NCBI GenBank assembly: GCA_002839375.1
Contig: PGXY01000009.1
Location: 128,080 to 192,079 of the forward strand
Source: Spirochaetae bacterium HGW-Spirochaetae-1
GTDB lineage: Bacteria > Spirochaetota > UBA4802 > UBA5550
Length of the DNA stretch: 64,000 nt
Reading direction: 5' to 3'
Position 1 is the first letter of the stretch, and the number at the start of each line of letters is the position of its first letter. The position numbers and the translations under genes were made by a program. The notes under the pieces are model-generated. The model was not told the origin of the DNA. It saw only the letters and a program-made list of their open reading frames with translations, and made no database searches. Positions 46,322-56,438 of the stretch are shown here, one piece after another.

Positions 46322-46939
46322 ATGAAAAAAGCACTGATTGGAAAAAAAATAGGAATGACGCAATATATTGATGAAAACGGAACTATGGTGCCGGTAACTG
46401 TTTGTGAATTGGGCCCCTGTGTAGTGGTGCAGAAAAAATCAGTGGAAAAAGACGGATATAGTGCATTGAAACTGGGGTATCAGGATGTAAAAGAAAGCAA
46501 GTTGACGATGCCCATTGCTAAAGATCTGAAGAAACGAGGAATCGCACCTAAAAGAATATTCCGTGAAGTTAATCTTTTTGATGAAGCACTTGATGTTGGA
46601 ACTATTGTTGATTGTTCAATTTTCGCTGAGAATCAGGTTGTTAATATAATCGGCACATCAAAAGGAAAAGGTTTTGCTGGTGTTGTAAAGAGACATGGAT
46701 TCAGTGGTGGTCGAATGACACACGGTTCTCACTTTCATCGTGCGCCAGGTTCAGTTGGAGCATGCGCCTATCCAAGCGAGATATGGAAAGGTAAAAAAAT
46801 GCCTGGAAGACATGGATCTAAAAAAACTACGATTAAGAATCTTAAAATAGTGAAGATTTTTAAAGAGAAAAATTTAGTTTTAATTTTAGGTGCTGTTCCC
46901 GGAAGAAAAAATTCGTTAATAACGGTCAGTGAAAAATAA
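46322..46939 (+). CDS. rplC: Ribosomal protein uL3
   Basis: A 205-residue early-assembly protein whose long loop reaches the peptidyl transferase centre. [14 protein letters not shown] opens the protein, and the loop contains [25 protein letters not shown] 46322 is chosen over a GTG at 46313 because AGGTGAG ends five bases before it. It is 100 bases after rpsJ, the second gene of the S10 series; rplD follows after 18 bases. Confidence 0.97.
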   Translation: MKKALIGKKIGMTQYIDENGTMVPVTVCELGPCVVVQKKSVEKDGYSALKLGYQDVKESKLTMPIAKDLKKRGIAPKRIFREVNLFDEALDVGTIVDCSIFAENQVVNIIGTSKGKGFAGVVKRHGFSGGRMTHGSHFHRAPGSVGACAYPSEIWKGKKMPGRHGSKKTTIKNLKIVKIFKEKNLVLILGAVPGRKNSLITVSEK

Positions 46940-46957
46940 GTTAAACAGGTACCGAGC

Positions 46958-47584
46958 ATGAAAGTTGATAAATATAACATAGAAGGCAAAGTGGTTGGTC
47001 AGGTTGATCTGGCTGATGAAGTGTTTGCATCGGAAATCAATGATGTACTGATATACGAATTAATAAAAGCGGCCAATGCAAACAAAAGGCAGGGTACACA
47101 CAAGACCAAGGAAAGAGCTGAGGTCAGAGGTGGCGGTATAAAGCCATGGAGACAAAAAGGTACAGGTAGGGCCAGAGCTGGTTCCTCGCGTTCACCAGTG
47201 TGGGTCGGTGGTGGAACGATTTTTGGTCCTCGTCCTCGTGATTATAGAATTGAGCTTCCTAAAAAAATAAAAAAAGCGGCATATAGGTCACTTTTTTCAT
47301 TAAAAGCAAAAGAAGGAAGCATTAAAGTAATCGAGGATTTTGAGGCAACGGGGAAAACAAAGGAAGTCGCTAAAGTTGGTAAAGCGTTAGCGGTAAAGAA
47401 AGGCGTACTTGTAACGCAAAATGATAGTATCAATCTGAAGCTTGCAATCAGAAATTTACCATGGTTTGTATACAATAATGTGTTAAGAATTTCCAGTAGA
47501 GATATTTTTTATTCAAAAGATATAATCATTACAGAGAGTGCGGTTAAAGTACTTAATGAAAGATTATCCAAGGTGGGACAGTGA
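46958..47584 (+). CDS. rplD: Ribosomal protein uL4
   Basis: A 208-residue 50S protein whose extended loop lines the exit tunnel; the loop is visible as KPWRQKGTGRARAGSSRSPVW. In E. coli L4 is the autorepressor of the S10 operon. The body resembles other bacterial L4 proteins and ends in RLSKVGQ. The stop codon overlaps the rplW start, implying translational coupling. Confidence 0.97.
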   Translation: MKVDKYNIEGKVVGQVDLADEVFASEINDVLIYELIKAANANKRQGTHKTKERAEVRGGGIKPWRQKGTGRARAGSSRSPVWVGGGTIFGPRPRDYRIELPKKIKKAAYRSLFSLKAKEGSIKVIEDFEATGKTKEVAKVGKALAVKKGVLVTQNDSINLKLAIRNLPWFVYNNVLRISSRDIFYSKDIIITESAVKVLNERLSKVGQ

Positions 47585-47868
47585 TGAATCCTAATGATAT
47601 TATACTAAGGCCGATTATTTCAGAAAAGTCAACAGGGCTTATGGAACTGAATAAATATGTCTTTGAAGTTCCAATGAAGGCTAATAAAGTTATGGTCAAA
47701 CAAGCGATAAAGGCACTGTTTGGTGTGCAGCCTGAAAAAATCAATATCATAAGAGTGCGTGGAAAGATTCGAAGAATACGATATAAATACGGATATACCT
47801 CTGCATGGAAAAAGGCTGTTGTTACTTTAAAAGATGGCGAAAAAATAGATATTTTTGAAGCACAATAG
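47584..47868 (+). CDS. rplW: Ribosomal protein uL23
   Basis: A 94-residue protein at the tunnel exit, docking site for trigger factor and signal recognition particle. [20 protein letters not shown] and the [13 protein letters not shown] loop match the family. ATG 47584 overlaps the rplD stop (TGATG); a GTG immediately before it is the less likely start. Confidence 0.96.
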   Translation: MNPNDIILRPIISEKSTGLMELNKYVFEVPMKANKVMVKQAIKALFGVQPEKINIIRVRGKIRRIRYKYGYTSAWKKAVVTLKDGEKIDIFEAQ

Positions 47869-47915
47869 ATTTTGTTAATTTTGCAGAAGATGAAGAGTAT
47901 AAAGAAGGTACTGAA

Positions 47916-48740
47916 ATGGGAATCAAAAAATTTAGACCAGTAACACCGACAGCCCGGTACAGAACCGTACTTGACTTTAATGAAATTACTACCGATAAGC
48001 CGTACAAACCGTTAACAGTCGGCAAAAAGGATTTCGCGGGTCGTGGTTATAAAGGACAGGTTTGTGTACGTCGTAAGGGTGGTGGACACAAAAGAAAATA
48101 CAGAATCATTGACTTTAAAAGAAATAAATTTGGGATTACCGGTAAAGTTGTAACAGTTGAATATGATCCGAATCGTTCCTCTTTTATTGCTTTAATCAGC
48201 TATATGGATGGCGAGAAAAGATATATTATCGCACCGCAAGGACTTGCAGTGGGTGATACGATAGAGTCCGGTGAATCTGTCGAAATAAAACCTGGCAATG
48301 CAATGCCGCTTAAAAATATTCCTCTGGGTGCAAGCATATACAATATCGAACTCACAAGAGGTAAAGGCGGTCAGCTGGTTAGATCGGCAGGAACGTCGGC
48401 TGTTTTGGCAGCAAAGGAAGCGAGCTACTGTCTTATTAAACTACCTTCCGGAGAAATAAGAAAAATTCATAAAGAATGTTTTGCTACCCTGGGAGAAGTT
48501 GGTAATAAGGATCACGGGAATATAACGATCGGAAAGGCTGGACGTTCTCGATGGATGCATAAAAGACCTAAAGTGAGAGGCGTTGCCATGAACCCTGTTG
48601 ATCACCCCATGGGTGGTGGTGAAGGAAAATCTTCAGGTGGACGGCATCCCGTATCACCCACGGGTTTGCCGACTAAAGGATATAAAACAAGGAAGAAACA
48701 CAAGTATAGTGACAAATATATCGTGAAGAGAAGGAAGTAA
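47916..48740 (+). CDS. rplB: Ribosomal protein uL2
   Basis: A 274-residue 23S rRNA-binding protein that is needed for subunit joining and peptidyl transfer. The [19 protein letters not shown] segment and the C-terminal [13 protein letters not shown] loop, with the His important near the catalytic centre, are intact. AAGGTA lies before the ATG. rpsS follows after four bases. Confidence 0.98.
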   Translation: MGIKKFRPVTPTARYRTVLDFNEITTDKPYKPLTVGKKDFAGRGYKGQVCVRRKGGGHKRKYRIIDFKRNKFGITGKVVTVEYDPNRSSFIALISYMDGEKRYIIAPQGLAVGDTIESGESVEIKPGNAMPLKNIPLGASIYNIELTRGKGGQLVRSAGTSAVLAAKEASYCLIKLPSGEIRKIHKECFATLGEVGNKDHGNITIGKAGRSRWMHKRPKVRGVAMNPVDHPMGGGEGKSSGGRHPVSPTGLPTKGYKTRKKHKYSDKYIVKRRK

Positions 48741-48744
48741 ATTT

Positions 48745-49032
48745 ATGGCTAGATCGGTTAAAAAAGGTCCTTTTATTGATATAAAGCTCTTCAAAAAAAT
48801 TGAAGAGATGAATGCAGGTAATGAGAAAAAGACAATTAAAACCTGGTCGAGAAGGTCAACCATATTTCCTGAAATGATTGGGCATACAATAATGGTTCAT
48901 AACGGTAAAAATTTTATACCGGTATATGTATCAGAAAATATGGTGGGTCATAAACTTGGTGAATTTGCACCTACCAGAACGTACAGAGGGCATACAAGTA
49001 AGGATGACAAAATTGCAAAGAGGAAGAAATGA
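48745..49032 (+). CDS. rpsS: Ribosomal protein uS19
   Basis: A 95-residue 30S head protein that contacts the 50S subunit and the A-site tRNA together with S13. [11 protein letters not shown] opens it and [17 protein letters not shown] closes the folded part. Its stop codon overlaps the rplV start by four bases (ATGA), so the two are translated in a coupled way. Confidence 0.97.
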   Translation: MARSVKKGPFIDIKLFKKIEEMNAGNEKKTIKTWSRRSTIFPEMIGHTIMVHNGKNFIPVYVSENMVGHKLGEFAPTRTYRGHTSKDDKIAKRKK

Positions 49033-49370
49033 TGGAATCACTGGCATTTTCCAAACAAAATCGAATATCCGCTTCAAAAGCGCGGCTTGTTGCCAATGAG
49101 ATACGAGGGTTTTCATTGCCCGAGGCAATAGATGTTTTAAAAGCAATGCCTCAAAAATCAGCGTCCCTTATTTTGAAAACTCTCTATTCAGCTGGCGCTA
49201 ATGCAAAATATAAAAACCCTAATATAAACGAAGATAAATTATATATAAAAAAAATTACGATTGACGGCGGTCCTACTATCAGGCGTTTTAGTCCTCGTGC
49301 TCGTGGCAGGGCTACTCGTATCAGAAAGAGAACGAGCAGTATTTTAATCGTATTATCAGACGAAAATTAA
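49029..49370 (+). CDS. rplV: Ribosomal protein uL22
   Basis: A 113-residue 50S protein with a long beta-hairpin in the exit tunnel, site of some macrolide-resistance changes. [16 protein letters not shown] and the basic [14 protein letters not shown] region of the hairpin are typical. Either ATG 49029 or ATG 49032 could serve; the first overlaps the rpsS stop. Confidence 0.96.
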   Translation: MMESLAFSKQNRISASKARLVANEIRGFSLPEAIDVLKAMPQKSASLILKTLYSAGANAKYKNPNINEDKLYIKKITIDGGPTIRRFSPRARGRATRIRKRTSSILIVLSDEN

Positions 49371-49385
49371 ATAAAGGATATATTC

Positions 49386-50066
49386 ATGGGTCAGAAGGTA
49401 AATCCAATAGGTATTAGACTTGGCATAACCAGAACATGGGATTCAATTTGGTATGAAGATAAGAAGAATTATGCCAACAATTTACATGAAGATTTAAAGC
49501 TGAAAAAGTATATCAGTAAAACCAGAAAAAGTGCAGGTATAGCACGAATAGCTATTGAAAGATTTCCAGACAGGGTTAATGTGAATATACATGCAGCACG
49601 TCCCGGTGTTCTTATCGGGAAGAAAGGTGTTGATATTGAAGCACTGAAAAATGAGTTACAGAAGATCGCTTCAAAGAATGTTTACATTAACATAATAGAA
49701 GTAAAAAAACCTGAGAAAAACTCAAAACTGATCGCCGAACAAATTGCCGGACAGCTGGAAAACAGGTTCCCTTATAGAAGAGCTGTCAAACAGGCTATTA
49801 CCAATGCAATAAGAAGTGGTTCACTGGGAATTAAGGTTATGGTGTCAGGACGACTTAATAACGCAGAAATGGCAAGGACCGAAGTCTATAAAGAAGGCAG
49901 AATTCCACTACATACTCTTAGAGCTGACATAGACTATGGATTTGGAGAGGCATTGACAACATTTGGAATGATAGGTGTAAAAGTTTGGATTTACAACGGA
50001 AACATCATGTCAAATGCTCAGGAAAATGAAGAAGATAAATATACCGTCAAAAGAAAAACAAAGTAA
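49386..50066 (+). CDS. rpsC: Ribosomal protein uS3
   Basis: A 226-residue protein at the mRNA entry tunnel with helicase-like activity together with S4 and S5. The N-terminal MGQKVNPIGIRLGI, the KH domain with GVLIGKKGVDIE (about 70-82) and the C-terminal VMVSGRLNNAEMARTE are visible. The last 15 residues are a charged tail. rplP follows after 32 bases. Confidence 0.97.
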   Translation: MGQKVNPIGIRLGITRTWDSIWYEDKKNYANNLHEDLKLKKYISKTRKSAGIARIAIERFPDRVNVNIHAARPGVLIGKKGVDIEALKNELQKIASKNVYINIIEVKKPEKNSKLIAEQIAGQLENRFPYRRAVKQAITNAIRSGSLGIKVMVSGRLNNAEMARTEVYKEGRIPLHTLRADIDYGFGEALTTFGMIGVKVWIYNGNIMSNAQENEEDKYTVKRKTK

Positions 50067-50098
50067 TTAATAAGAAGAAAAGGTGAAGGACAACTGCC

Positions 50099-50509
50099 AT
50101 GTTAATGCCAAAACGGACTAAATATAGAAAAGTACAACGCGGTAGAATGAATGGTGTAGCAAACAGAGGAGCAACTATTGCTTTCGGCAGCTATGGATTA
50201 AAAACTCTTGAAGCCGGTAAAATTACGAGCAGGCAAATTGAAGCAGCAAGGGTTGCTATCACTAGAAAGGTAAAAAGAGGCGGGAAACTCTGGATAAGAA
50301 TATTCCCTGATTTTGCATTTACAAAAAAACCTGCTGAAACCCGAATGGGAAAAGGAAAAGGAAATCCTGAAGGTTTTATAGCAAGAGTTTATCCAGGCCG
50401 TGTTTTGTTTGAAATCGATGGTGTTGACGAAGATCTTGCAAGGAAGGCATTTGAAAGTGCCATGAACAAACTTCCAGTGAAATGCAAATTTATTTCAATA
50501 AACCAGTAG
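50099..50509 (+). CDS. rplP: Ribosomal protein uL16
   Basis: A 136-residue 50S protein near the A-site tRNA elbow, among the last to join during assembly. [17 protein letters not shown] is the usual start, and [17 protein letters not shown] is the conserved loop near the peptidyl transferase centre, which includes the Arg that is hydroxylated in E. coli. AAGGTGAAGGA precedes the ATG. Confidence 0.97.
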   Translation: MLMPKRTKYRKVQRGRMNGVANRGATIAFGSYGLKTLEAGKITSRQIEAARVAITRKVKRGGKLWIRIFPDFAFTKKPAETRMGKGKGNPEGFIARVYPGRVLFEIDGVDEDLARKAFESAMNKLPVKCKFISINQ

Positions 50510-50527
50510 TAAATAGAGGATCGGGAA

Positions 50528-50728
50528 ATGAAAGGTAGATTAGAGGAATTATCAATTGATGATCTGGATAAAAGCCTTCTTGAATCAAAAGAAGAGCTCA
50601 GAAAAGAAAGATTTAAAGCAGTGACCAGTAAAGTAGATAATCCTAAAAAAATTCGTGAGCTTAAAAAGCATGTAGCACGTATTAAAACTATTAAGCGGGA
50701 ATACGATCTTGGATTGCGAACGAAGTAA
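50528..50728 (+). CDS. rpmC: Ribosomal protein uL29
   Basis: A 66-residue, two-helix protein at the tunnel exit beside L23, part of the docking surface for nascent-chain factors. The ELSIDDLDKSLLESKEELRKERF helix region is typical though divided by Lys- and Glu-rich stretches, and KKHVARIKTI forms the second helix. AGGATCGGG lies before the ATG. rpsQ follows after 38 bases. Confidence 0.94.
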   Translation: MKGRLEELSIDDLDKSLLESKEELRKERFKAVTSKVDNPKKIRELKKHVARIKTIKREYDLGLRTK

Positions 50729-50766
50729 CAAATGCAATTTAGAATAATTGGAGAACTGACTGTAAA

Positions 50767-51018
50767 ATGAAATCTAACAGGAAACAGATAATAGGGAAAG
50801 TCGTTAGTGATAAAATGGATAAAACTATTGTTGTCGAGATAGAAAACCTGGTTATGCACCCATTATATAAAAAGTCGGTTCGCAGGACTAAAAAAATAAA
50901 AAGTCATGATGAAAAAAATGAATGCCAGGTTGGTGATATAGTACGTGTTGAGGAAACGCGGCCATTATCGAGAGAGAAACGTTATAGAATGGTTGAGATC
51001 ATAGAAAAAGTGAAGTAG
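50767..51018 (+). CDS. rpsQ: Ribosomal protein uS17
   Basis: An 83-residue OB-fold protein that binds 16S rRNA early in 30S assembly. [19 protein letters not shown] and the conserved [19 protein letters not shown] strand are present. The length is normal. It starts a tight run with rplN 10 bases downstream. Confidence 0.96.
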   Translation: MKSNRKQIIGKVVSDKMDKTIVVEIENLVMHPLYKKSVRRTKKIKSHDEKNECQVGDIVRVEETRPLSREKRYRMVEIIEKVK

Positions 51019-51028
51019 AGGGTCACCA

Positions 51029-51421
51029 ATGATACAAGTAGAAACAATGCTTGATGTAGCTGATAATAGTGGTGTTAAAAAAGTCCAATGTATTAAGATA
51101 CTTGGAGGGACTAGAAGACGATATGCCTCGGTTGGTGATATTATCGTGGTTGCTGTTAAAGACTCACAGCCATCATATGGCCTTAAAGATTCGACCGGTA
51201 AAAAAGTTCATGGCAAGGCTGTTCTCAAAGCCGTTATTGTACGGACAAAAAAACCGGTAAGAAGGAAAGATGGTACATATATAAAGTTTGATGATAACGC
51301 AGTGGCTATAATTGATGCAAAAGGCGAACCAAAAGGTTCACGTATTTTTGGACCTGTTGCACGAGAACTGCGGGATAAAAATTTTCTTAAAATTGTATCA
51401 TTAGCTCCTGAAGTATTATAA
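51029..51421 (+). CDS. rplN: Ribosomal protein uL14
   Basis: A 130-residue 50S interface protein that contacts 16S rRNA helix 44 and the silencing factor Rsf[21 protein letters not shown] and [24 protein letters not shown] are typical; about eight extra residues in the middle ([15 protein letters not shown] region) explain why it exceeds the usual 122. It opens the spc operon section. Confidence 0.97.
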   Translation: MIQVETMLDVADNSGVKKVQCIKILGGTRRRYASVGDIIVVAVKDSQPSYGLKDSTGKKVHGKAVLKAVIVRTKKPVRRKDGTYIKFDDNAVAIIDAKGEPKGSRIFGPVARELRDKNFLKIVSLAPEVL

Positions 51422-51434
51422 TAGGTGAATAGAT

Positions 51435-51752
51435 ATGAATACCAAACTGAAAGTTAATGATAATGTTGTGGTTATATCGGGATCAGAGCAGGGCAGAAGA
51501 GGTAAAATATTACACCTCAACAGAGATAAGAATAGAGTTATTGTTGAAGGTGTTAATAAACGACAAAAATTTGTAAGACCTTCTCAGGAAAATCCTAAAG
51601 GTGGATCTACTACAAAGGAATTCCCGATTCACTTATCTAATGTTATGTATTTTTGCGACAAATGCAAAAAAGGTGTTAGGTTAAGTATTGCTGTTACTGA
51701 TAAAGATAAAAGCAGAGTATGTTCGAAATGCGGAAAGAGTTTAGATAAGTAG
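51435..51752 (+). CDS. rplX: Ribosomal protein uL24, zinc-motif form
   Basis: A 105-residue assembly-initiating 50S protein. The KOW motif is DNVVVISGSEQGRRGKIL (about residues 8-25), and PSQENPKGG follows. The C-terminal part keeps two cysteine pairs, CDKC and CSKC (about 73-101), a probable zinc site that many bacterial L24 proteins have lost. Confidence 0.96.
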   Translation: MNTKLKVNDNVVVISGSEQGRRGKILHLNRDKNRVIVEGVNKRQKFVRPSQENPKGGSTTKEFPIHLSNVMYFCDKCKKGVRLSIAVTDKDKSRVCSKCGKSLDK

Positions 51753-51762
51753 GTAATGTGAA

Positions 51763-52305
51763 ATGGCTGCACGATTAAAAGAAGATTTTTCAAATAATAT
51801 TAAACAAAAATTGTTTAAGGAATTTAATTTTAAGTCAATCATGCAAGTTCCGAAGCTTGAAAAAATAGTTTTAAACGTCGGGATGGGGGATGCACATGCA
51901 AATACAGCAGGCCTCAATGCAGTGATTGATGAACTTACAATGATTACCGGGCAGAAGGCTATAAAAACAACTGCTAGGAAATCAATTGCTAACTTCAAAA
52001 TACGAGATGGATATGATGTAGGATGCCGTGTTACTCTTCGTGGTGAAAGGATGTACGAATTTCTCGACAGACTTATTAATATTGCATTACCGAGGGTTCG
52101 TGACTTCCGTGGGTTATCTCCAAAATCATTCGACAATTTCGGCAATTATAATTTTTCTGTTAAAGAACAGATAATATTCCCAGAGATTGATTTTGATAAA
52201 GTAGATAAAATACATGGTATCAATATTACCATAGTAACAACAACGGACAACAAAGATGAAGCTTATGCTTTATTGAAAAACTTTAATATGCCTTTTAGAG
52301 AATAG
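51763..52305 (+). CDS. rplE: Ribosomal protein uL5
   Basis: A 180-residue protein that binds 5S rRNA and contacts P-site tRNA from the central protuberance. The IEKIVLNVG-like segment ([14 protein letters not shown]) and the C-terminal [19 protein letters not shown] are diagnostic. AGGTAATG lies before the ATG. rpsN follows after 13 bases. Confidence 0.97.
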   Translation: MAARLKEDFSNNIKQKLFKEFNFKSIMQVPKLEKIVLNVGMGDAHANTAGLNAVIDELTMITGQKAIKTTARKSIANFKIRDGYDVGCRVTLRGERMYEFLDRLINIALPRVRDFRGLSPKSFDNFGNYNFSVKEQIIFPEIDFDKVDKIHGINITIVTTTDNKDEAYALLKNFNMPFRE

Positions 52306-52318
52306 TAGAGGTATCATT

Positions 52319-52504
52319 GTGGCTAAAAAGAGTATTATTGCTAAACAAATCATACCGAGGAAGTTTCACGTTAGACAACACAATCGGTGTAAAATATGTG
52401 GCAGACCCAGAGGGTATTTGAGAAGATTTGAAATGTGCAGAATATGTTTCAGGAAGCTTGCTAGCGAAGGGCAAATCCCTGGTGTAACTAAATCTTCTTG
52501 GTAA
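52319..52504 (+). CDS. rpsN: Ribosomal protein uS14, zinc-binding type
   Basis: A 61-residue short S14 of the zinc (type Z) form: Cys24 and Cys27 (CKICGR), then Cys40 and Cys43 (CRIC). The start codon is GTG at 52319. The short C+ form differs from the 100-residue zinc-free paralogue that replaces it in zinc-poor cells elsewhere; no second copy is seen here. Confidence 0.97.
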   Translation: MAKKSIIAKQIIPRKFHVRQHNRCKICGRPRGYLRRFEMCRICFRKLASEGQIPGVTKSSW

Positions 52505-52538
52505 TTTTGCATAAATATACTGGAGCAGGAAAAATACA

Positions 52539-52943
52539 ATGAGTGGCATTACAGATCCAATTGCTGACATGCTGACAAGAATAAGAAATGCCCTTAAGGC
52601 AGGTCACTTGAAAGTAGATGTCCCTTCATCGAAACTTAAAGTTGCAATTACTAGAATTTTAAAAGATGAAGGATTTATAAAGAATTATAAACTTCTGGAT
52701 TCCCCTAATAAACAGAAGATTTTGCGTATTTATTTAAAATATCCTTCAGTAAATGAATCGTCTATCGTAAGTCTTACCCGGATAAGCAAACCCGGACGAA
52801 GGGTATATGTAAGTGCAGAAGATCTAAAACCTGTATATAATAATATTGGGATCTGGATATTATCGACTTCCAAGGGAGTTATAACAAATAAAGCCGCCAA
52901 AAAGCTGAATGTAGGCGGTGAAGTAATTTGCGAAATTTCATAG
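52539..52943 (+). CDS. rpsH: Ribosomal protein uS8
   Basis: A 134-residue primary 16S rRNA-binding protein, in E. coli also the translational repressor of the spc operon. DPIADMLTRIRNA opens it, and the C-terminal GIWILSTSKGVITNKAA segment contains the rRNA-contacting STSKG loop. AGCAGGAAA precedes the ATG. Confidence 0.97.
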   Translation: MSGITDPIADMLTRIRNALKAGHLKVDVPSSKLKVAITRILKDEGFIKNYKLLDSPNKQKILRIYLKYPSVNESSIVSLTRISKPGRRVYVSAEDLKPVYNNIGIWILSTSKGVITNKAAKKLNVGGEVICEIS

Positions 52944-52971
52944 CAGAATATAGTGGATGAAGTGAGTAATC

Positions 52972-53508
52972 ATGTCAAGGATAGGAAAAAAACCAATTCA
53001 ATTACCCAGCAACGTCACCGTTGATGTTAAGGACCGGGTCGTAAATGTCAAAGGCCCGCTCGGGGAAGATAACCTGGAAGTTCTTGAAGGGATAATTATC
53101 AAACAGGAAAATAATGTTGTCCTGATACAGCTTGAGAAAGAAGAAAAACAGCAAGTTGCGTTTCAAGGACTATATAGATCTCTGATTAGTAACATGGTTG
53201 TGGGTACCTCTCAAGGTTTTGAAAAGGACCTGGAAATAGTTGGTGTAGGTTATCGGGCAACTCAGCAAGGAGCTAATATTCAATTCCAGCTTGGATATTC
53301 ACATCACATAATTTTTGAAGCGCCTGACGGAATAAAGCTGGAAGTGGTTGATCCCACAAAAATAAAAATCAAAGGTATTAATAAACAGCGAGTCGGACAA
53401 GTTGCTGCGAATATCAGAAAATTAAGACCACCTGAACCATATAAAGGCAAAGGAATACGATACAAGAATGAACAAATTAGGAAAAAAGCCGGGAAAGCAG
53501 GTAAATAA
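52972..53508 (+). CDS. rplF: Ribosomal protein uL6
   Basis: A 178-residue two-domain protein near the sarcin-ricin loop and factor-binding site. SRIGKKPIQLPSNVTV opens the protein, and the C-terminal signature LRPPEPYKGKGIRY is intact. Two bases separate its stop from rplR, indicating coupled translation. Confidence 0.97.
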   Translation: MSRIGKKPIQLPSNVTVDVKDRVVNVKGPLGEDNLEVLEGIIIKQENNVVLIQLEKEEKQQVAFQGLYRSLISNMVVGTSQGFEKDLEIVGVGYRATQQGANIQFQLGYSHHIIFEAPDGIKLEVVDPTKIKIKGINKQRVGQVAANIRKLRPPEPYKGKGIRYKNEQIRKKAGKAGK

Positions 53509-53510
53509 AC

Positions 53511-53876
53511 ATGGATAAGCTTACTGCAAATAAAAAAACCGTTATTCGAAGAAAATTCAGGATAAAGAAAAAAATTCGAGCTCATAAGGGAAAACTGAGA
53601 CTATGTATTTCCAGGAGCAACAAGAACTTTTATGCCCAAATAATAGATGATGAACAGAGTAAAACATTATTAGGTCTTTCAACACTGGCGCCTGAATTCA
53701 AAAGCCAAAAAAACACGGGAAATAAGGAAGCAGCAAAGGCACTTGGAAAGGCAATAGCCGAAAAAGCGGTTGCCCTGGGAATTAAAAATGTTGTGTTCGA
53801 TAGAAATGGAAATCTCTATCATGGTAAAATCAAAGCATTTGCTGATGCTGCCCGTGAAAATGGATTGGAATTTTAG
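53511..53876 (+). CDS. rplR: Ribosomal protein uL18
   Basis: A 121-residue 5S rRNA-binding protein of the central protuberance. The basic N terminus (RRKFRIKKKIRAHKGK) and the conserved LCISRSNKNFYAQIID and FDRNGNLYHGKIKAFADAAR segments match the family. It is 12 bases before rpsE. Confidence 0.96.
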   Translation: MDKLTANKKTVIRRKFRIKKKIRAHKGKLRLCISRSNKNFYAQIIDDEQSKTLLGLSTLAPEFKSQKNTGNKEAAKALGKAIAEKAVALGIKNVVFDRNGNLYHGKIKAFADAARENGLEF

Positions 53877-53888
53877 GAGCGTTTTAGT

Positions 53889-54401
53889 ATGAAAATAAAA
53901 AGAAAGAAAATGAACACTGAAGGCCTTGAATTAAGTGAAAAAATCGTCACAATAAATAGGGTTGCAAAAGTAGTAAAGGGTGGTAGACGATTTTCATTTA
54001 ATGCTTTGGCAGTTATAGGTGACGGGCATGGACATGTTGGCGTTGGTTTTGGAAAAGCTAACGAAGTTCCCGATGCCATCGACAAAAGCAAGGAAGATGC
54101 AAAAAAGAATGTGTATAAAGTTAACGTTCGAAAACATACGATCCCTCATGAAGTTGTAGGAAAATATAAATCAGCAAAAGTTATTTTGAAACCTGCAGCA
54201 CCTGGAACAGGGATCATTGCCGGCGCCTCGGTAAGGGCAGTAATCGAACGGGTAGGCATATCAGATATACTTACGAAAGCACAGGGCTCAAGGAATCCTG
54301 TTAATCTTGTTAAAGCAACTCTTGATGGATTGCTGCAATTAAGAAGTCTGGAAGAAGCTGCTCGTGCAAGAGATATTTCCATATCAAAACTCTGGGAATA
54401 A
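53889..54401 (+). CDS. rpsE: Ribosomal protein uS5
   Basis: A 170-residue 30S body protein that with S4 affects decoding fidelity; its loop is the target of spectinomycin-resistance changes. The double-stranded-RNA-binding-like domain has [18 protein letters not shown], where the KGGRR loop is of the sensitive type, and [14 protein letters not shown]. It ends in a helix typical of the family. Confidence 0.97.
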   Translation: MKIKRKKMNTEGLELSEKIVTINRVAKVVKGGRRFSFNALAVIGDGHGHVGVGFGKANEVPDAIDKSKEDAKKNVYKVNVRKHTIPHEVVGKYKSAKVILKPAAPGTGIIAGASVRAVIERVGISDILTKAQGSRNPVNLVKATLDGLLQLRSLEEAARARDISISKLWE

Positions 54402-54413
54402 CAGGAGAGGGAA

Positions 54414-54602
54414 ATGGCAAAGAAGCTTTTAATAAAACAAGTCCGAAGTATCATAACAGAAAAGCCCAACCAAAGGGCAACGGTCAGAGCACTCGGCCTT
54501 AGAAAGATGAACGCAGAAAGAATTCATGATGATAATTCTGTAATACGCGGAATGATTGAAAAAGTAAAACACCTTGTTGAAGTCAAAGAAATCAACGAAT
54601 AG
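54414..54602 (+). CDS. rpmD: Ribosomal protein uL30
   Basis: A 62-residue 50S protein. KKLLIKQVRSIITEKPNQRATVRALGLRK-type sequence (about 2-30) and the VKHLVEVKEI end fit the bacterial short form. It has the AGGAGAGGG site before its ATG and lies 11 bases before rplO. Confidence 0.95.
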   Translation: MAKKLLIKQVRSIITEKPNQRATVRALGLRKMNAERIHDDNSVIRGMIEKVKHLVEVKEINE

Positions 54603-54613
54603 AGAGAATTTCT

Positions 54614-55063
54614 ATGGAACAATATGAAATAAAAAGACCTGAATCCTTCAAAAAAAGAAAAAGAATTGGATGCGGTACTGGAAGCGGTCATGGTAAAACC
54701 AGTTGTCGTGGTCAAAAAGGACAGATGAGCCGATCCGGCAGTAAGCATAGGGCCTGGTTTGAGGGCGGTCAGATGCCTCTGCAAAGAAGGATTCCTAAAA
54801 GAGGATTCAATAATATTTTCAAAGCAGAATTTCAGCTGATCAATGTGTCACAGCTTAATAAGCTGAACGAAAATGTAATTGATGCTGAAACTCTATTGAA
54901 AGCAGGATTGATTAAAAAAAGTGAGACTCAGATCAAGATTCTTGGCAACGGCGAGTTAACTAAGTCAGTAAAGGTTATTGCCGATGTGTTTTCCAAGTCA
55001 GCCCAGGAAAAAATTGTAAAGGCTGGTGGAGAAGCGGTGATCAGGACAGTTGAACTCAATTAG
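54614..55063 (+). CDS. rplO: Ribosomal protein uL15
   Basis: A 149-residue late-assembly 50S protein. The glycine-rich, basic N terminus with GCGTGSGHGKTSCRGQKGQ is typical, and a globular C-terminal domain follows (ETLLKAGLI and the KVIADVFS region). secY follows after 37 bases, the usual order in the spc operon. Confidence 0.97.
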   Translation: MEQYEIKRPESFKKRKRIGCGTGSGHGKTSCRGQKGQMSRSGSKHRAWFEGGQMPLQRRIPKRGFNNIFKAEFQLINVSQLNKLNENVIDAETLLKAGLIKKSETQIKILGNGELTKSVKVIADVFSKSAQEKIVKAGGEAVIRTVELN

Positions 55064-55100
55064 TTTCGTCTGGTCATTAATCGGCTAAAAAGGGAATAGA

Positions 55101-56438
55101 ATGTCAAACGTCGTTGTTAATATTTTTAAGATACCGGAACTCAGAAAGAGAATACTGTTTACAATAACGGTATTAATTATATACCGGATAGGGGCACATA
55201 TACCGATTCCTGGAATAAATGTTGATGCCCTTAAAACGTATTTTGAAGAGGCACAGAGTGCGGGATTTTTAGATTTTTTCGATTTGTTTTCAGGCGGAGC
55301 ATTGAAGAGATTTACGATTTTTGCTCTTGGGATCATGCCTTACATATCAGCTTCAATTATCATCGACTTGTTGAAAGTTGTATTTCCTTATCTCGATAAT
55401 TTATCGAAGGAAGGAGCAGAGGGACATAAGAAATTAAGTCAATATATAAAATACGGAACAGTCTTACTTTGTACAATACAATCTTTTAGCCTCACATTCT
55501 GGATGAAATCCATGAAAACCAGAGCGGGAGGATCGGTTGTTCCCGATGATGCAGGAATAGCCTTTATAATTGTTTCAGTGATTGCAATTACGACCGGTAC
55601 CATGGTACTTATGTGGCTTGGTGAGATAATAACAGAAAGAGGGATCGGAAATGGTATCTCTCTTATAATTATGGCTGGTATTATAGTTAGGGCGCCTCAG
55701 GCAATGATGCAGACCGTGAAAAAGATAAATGATACAGGTGAACCTATAGTCTTAATCATACTCATAGGTATTTTTCTACTGGTTGTAGCGGCATCAATTT
55801 TGTTGACACTGGGAGCTCGCAGAATACCCGTACAGTATGGGAAGAAAATGGTGGGAAGGACTATGACCCAGCAAACGACCCAGTTCATTCCATTGAGGGT
55901 CAATGCAGCAGGTGTAATTCCAATTATTTTTGCATCAGCGATATTGATGTTTCCTTCTCAGATCATAAATATGCTGGGTGGGAGCAAATTCGCAATATTG
56001 AACCAAATACAATATTGGCTTTCTCCAGGACAGATTCCTTATATGCTTGTGTATGCGGGGTTTATTATTTTCTTTTGCTTTTTTTATACAGCAATCAGGT
56101 TTAATCCGACTGATATAGCAGATAATTTAAAAAAATATGGTGGTTTTATTCCCGGGATAAGGCCCGGACAAAATACTGCTGAATATCTGATGGGAATACT
56201 GAACCGGATAACACTATCGGGATCAATATTCCTGGCTTTAATCGCTATTGTTCCCGATTTTATCATAAGAATATGGCCAGAACAGGTTGCACCGGAAATG
56301 GCATATCTTTTTGGCGGAACTTCTCTTTTGATTATCGTTGGTGTAGCACTTGATACATTGAAGCAGATTGAGTCACAATTACTGATGAGACATTACGGTG
56401 GATTTATAAAGAACAAACAGATCAAGGGCAGACGATAG
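55101..56438 (+). CDS. secY: Preprotein translocase subunit SecY
   Basis: A 445-residue polytopic channel protein with ten predicted transmembrane helices. It forms the Sec pore together with the SecE encoded at 29644. RIGAHIPIPGIN near the start, GIMPYISASIIIDL at the plug region and GERGIGNGISLII-like and NPTDIADNLKKYGG segments in the cytosolic loops are visible. In many bacteria adk and map follow; here infA comes directly, 22 bases later. Confidence 0.98.
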   Translation: MSNVVVNIFKIPELRKRILFTITVLIIYRIGAHIPIPGINVDALKTYFEEAQSAGFLDFFDLFSGGALKRFTIFALGIMPYISASIIIDLLKVVFPYLDNLSKEGAEGHKKLSQYIKYGTVLLCTIQSFSLTFWMKSMKTRAGGSVVPDDAGIAFIIVSVIAITTGTMVLMWLGEIITERGIGNGISLIIMAGIIVRAPQAMMQTVKKINDTGEPIVLIILIGIFLLVVAASILLTLGARRIPVQYGKKMVGRTMTQQTTQFIPLRVNAAGVIPIIFASAILMFPSQIINMLGGSKFAILNQIQYWLSPGQIPYMLVYAGFIIFFCFFYTAIRFNPTDIADNLKKYGGFIPGIRPGQNTAEYLMGILNRITLSGSIFLALIAIVPDFIIRIWPEQVAPEMAYLFGGTSLLIIVGVALDTLKQIESQLLMRHYGGFIKNKQIKGRR